From: Xanthobacteraceae bacterium
Lineage (GTDB): Bacteria > Pseudomonadota > Alphaproteobacteria > Rhizobiales > Xanthobacteraceae
Direction: 5' to 3'
DNA length: 22,590 bases
Assembly (NCBI GenBank): GCA_030040825.1
Contig: JASHSY010000287.1
Coordinates: 1 to 22,590, forward strand
Part shown: piece by piece, positions 22,078 through 22,590 of the stretch
How the letters are laid out: every line of letters starts with the position of its first letter
How positions within the stretch are numbered: the first letter of the stretch is position 1
Program-made: the position numbers and the translations under genes
Notes under the pieces: generated by a model
The model's input: only the letters and a program-made list of their open reading frames with translations
The model's database searches: none
What the model was told of the DNA's origin: nothing

Positions 22078-22590
22078 CCCCTTCACGTAATCGCGCAGGC
22101 CCGCGGCGAGGTGGTCGAACAATAGCCGCACGCGCCGGGTCGTCTTCAGGTTCTGGTGCATGACGAGCCAGACCTCGAGCGCGTAGCGGAGCGCATTCGG
22201 TAATACGGCAACCAATTCCGGCGTCCGCCGCGCGATATTTTCCTGACAGCCGCCGATACCGACGCCGGCGCGTAACGCCGCGAGTTGAGCAAGATCGTGG
22301 TCGCTGCGGAAGCCGAAATCCTCGCGCGTCAGACGCCGACCGATTTTGCCGGCTGCGCGAAACGTGCGGCTGTCGCGGTCGAAGCCGATCAGGCAATGGC
22401 CGGCCAGTTCGGCGAGCGAACGCGGCTCACCGAAGCGGGCGAGATAGTCGCGATGGGCATAAAGGCGGATGCGCGAGGTGCCGATGCGGCGCGCGGTCAA
22501 TCCACTTTGCGTCGGCCGCACCATGCGCACGGCGATGTCGGCTTCGCGGCGGGCCAAGTCCTCGTTGCGATTGGTAAGCGCAAGCTCAAT
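22069..22590 (-). CDS. LysR-family transcriptional regulator, C-terminal part (cut by window edge)
   Basis: The frame is open to the right edge of the window; 173 residues are visible, starting IELALTNRNEDLARREADIA and ending VKGRL. This is the substrate-binding domain of a LysR regulator: ADIAVRMVRPTQSGLTARRI (hinge and first strand), LYAHRDYLARFGEPRSLAEL, DHDLAQLAALRAGVGIGGCQ (effector pocket helix) and a C-terminal helix with LEVWLVMHQNLKTTRRVRLL. The DNA-binding helix-turn-helix lies outside. It points at the sulfur transporter genes from the opposite strand; LysR genes usually control a divergent neighbour, so the target is probably beyond the window. Confidence 0.93.
   Translation of the reverse strand: MELALTNRNEDLARREADIAVRMVRPTQSGLTARRIGTSRIRLYAHRDYLARFGEPRSLAELAGHCLIGFDRDSRTFRAAGKIGRRLTREDFGFRSDHDLAQLAALRAGVGIGGCQENIARRTPELVAVLPNALRYALEVWLVMHQNLKTTRRVRLLFDHLAAGLRDYVKGRL

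Noticed and set aside
1..22590. CRISPR array, tRNA/rRNA genes, insertion sequences, defence islands
   Set aside because: No regularly spaced repeats, no cloverleaf or rRNA-like sequence, no transposase or integrase frame and no recognisable defence protein were seen on either strand.

Overview
The window looks like a chromosomal segment of an alphaproteobacterium of the order Hyphomicrobiales, most likely near Bradyrhizobiaceae/Xanthobacteraceae. This rests on high GC, a copy of the Bradyrhizobium/Rhodopseudomonas-type intergenic palindrome (arms CGTCATTGCGA / TCGCAATGACG), a DUF459 protein, a single-chain ~1160-residue indolepyruvate ferredoxin oxidoreductase, and a possible sigma-EcfG promoter. 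No database search was possible, so the placement is an inference from sequence style.

Layout. 1-3448 (+): the 3' part of gltB, a repeat-filled gap, and gltD, which together make NADPH glutamate synthase. 3557-3958 (+): a secreted cupin, convergent with 4012-5502 (-), an exported DUF459/SGNH protein whose catalytic Ser and His appear to be replaced. 5614-5888 (+): a short gene with a NepR-like look behind a near-consensus sigma-EcfG promoter. 5903-7243 (-): an MltB-type lytic transglycosylase. 7502-9214 (+): galU and a metallo-beta-lactamase-fold lactonase-like enzyme in one unit. 9280-11154 (-): an outer-membrane beta-barrel protein. 11376-12488 (-): ferrochelatase. 12694-12933 (+): a small secreted Cys-rich protein. 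12945-16427 (-): indolepyruvate ferredoxin oxidoreductase.

16566-20880 is the most accessory-looking part. A class III nucleotide cyclase and a glutathione S-transferase (GST) form one minus-strand pair. A PaaI-like thioesterase and a mandelate-racemase-like enzyme form a second, coupled pair, divergent from a TetR regulator with a candidate operator between them. Immediately after the TetR gene lies the 5' end of a second GST. It matches the first 100 bp of the intact GST at 93 of 100 positions, in the same orientation, so the racemase/thioesterase/TetR block is bracketed by a 100-bp direct repeat. The TetR stop codon lies inside that GST remnant.

21172-22055 (+) encodes a split YeeE/YedE-type (PmpA/PmpB) sulfur-compound transporter pair. 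The right edge holds the C-terminal part of a LysR regulator on the minus strand.

Most of the window is ordinary metabolism and envelope biology. I see no CRISPR array, tRNA, rRNA, transposase or recognisable defence system. The best leads are the GST-flanked cassette with the hybrid TetR end, the residue losses in the DUF459 protein, and the possible general-stress promoter driving a small NepR-like protein.
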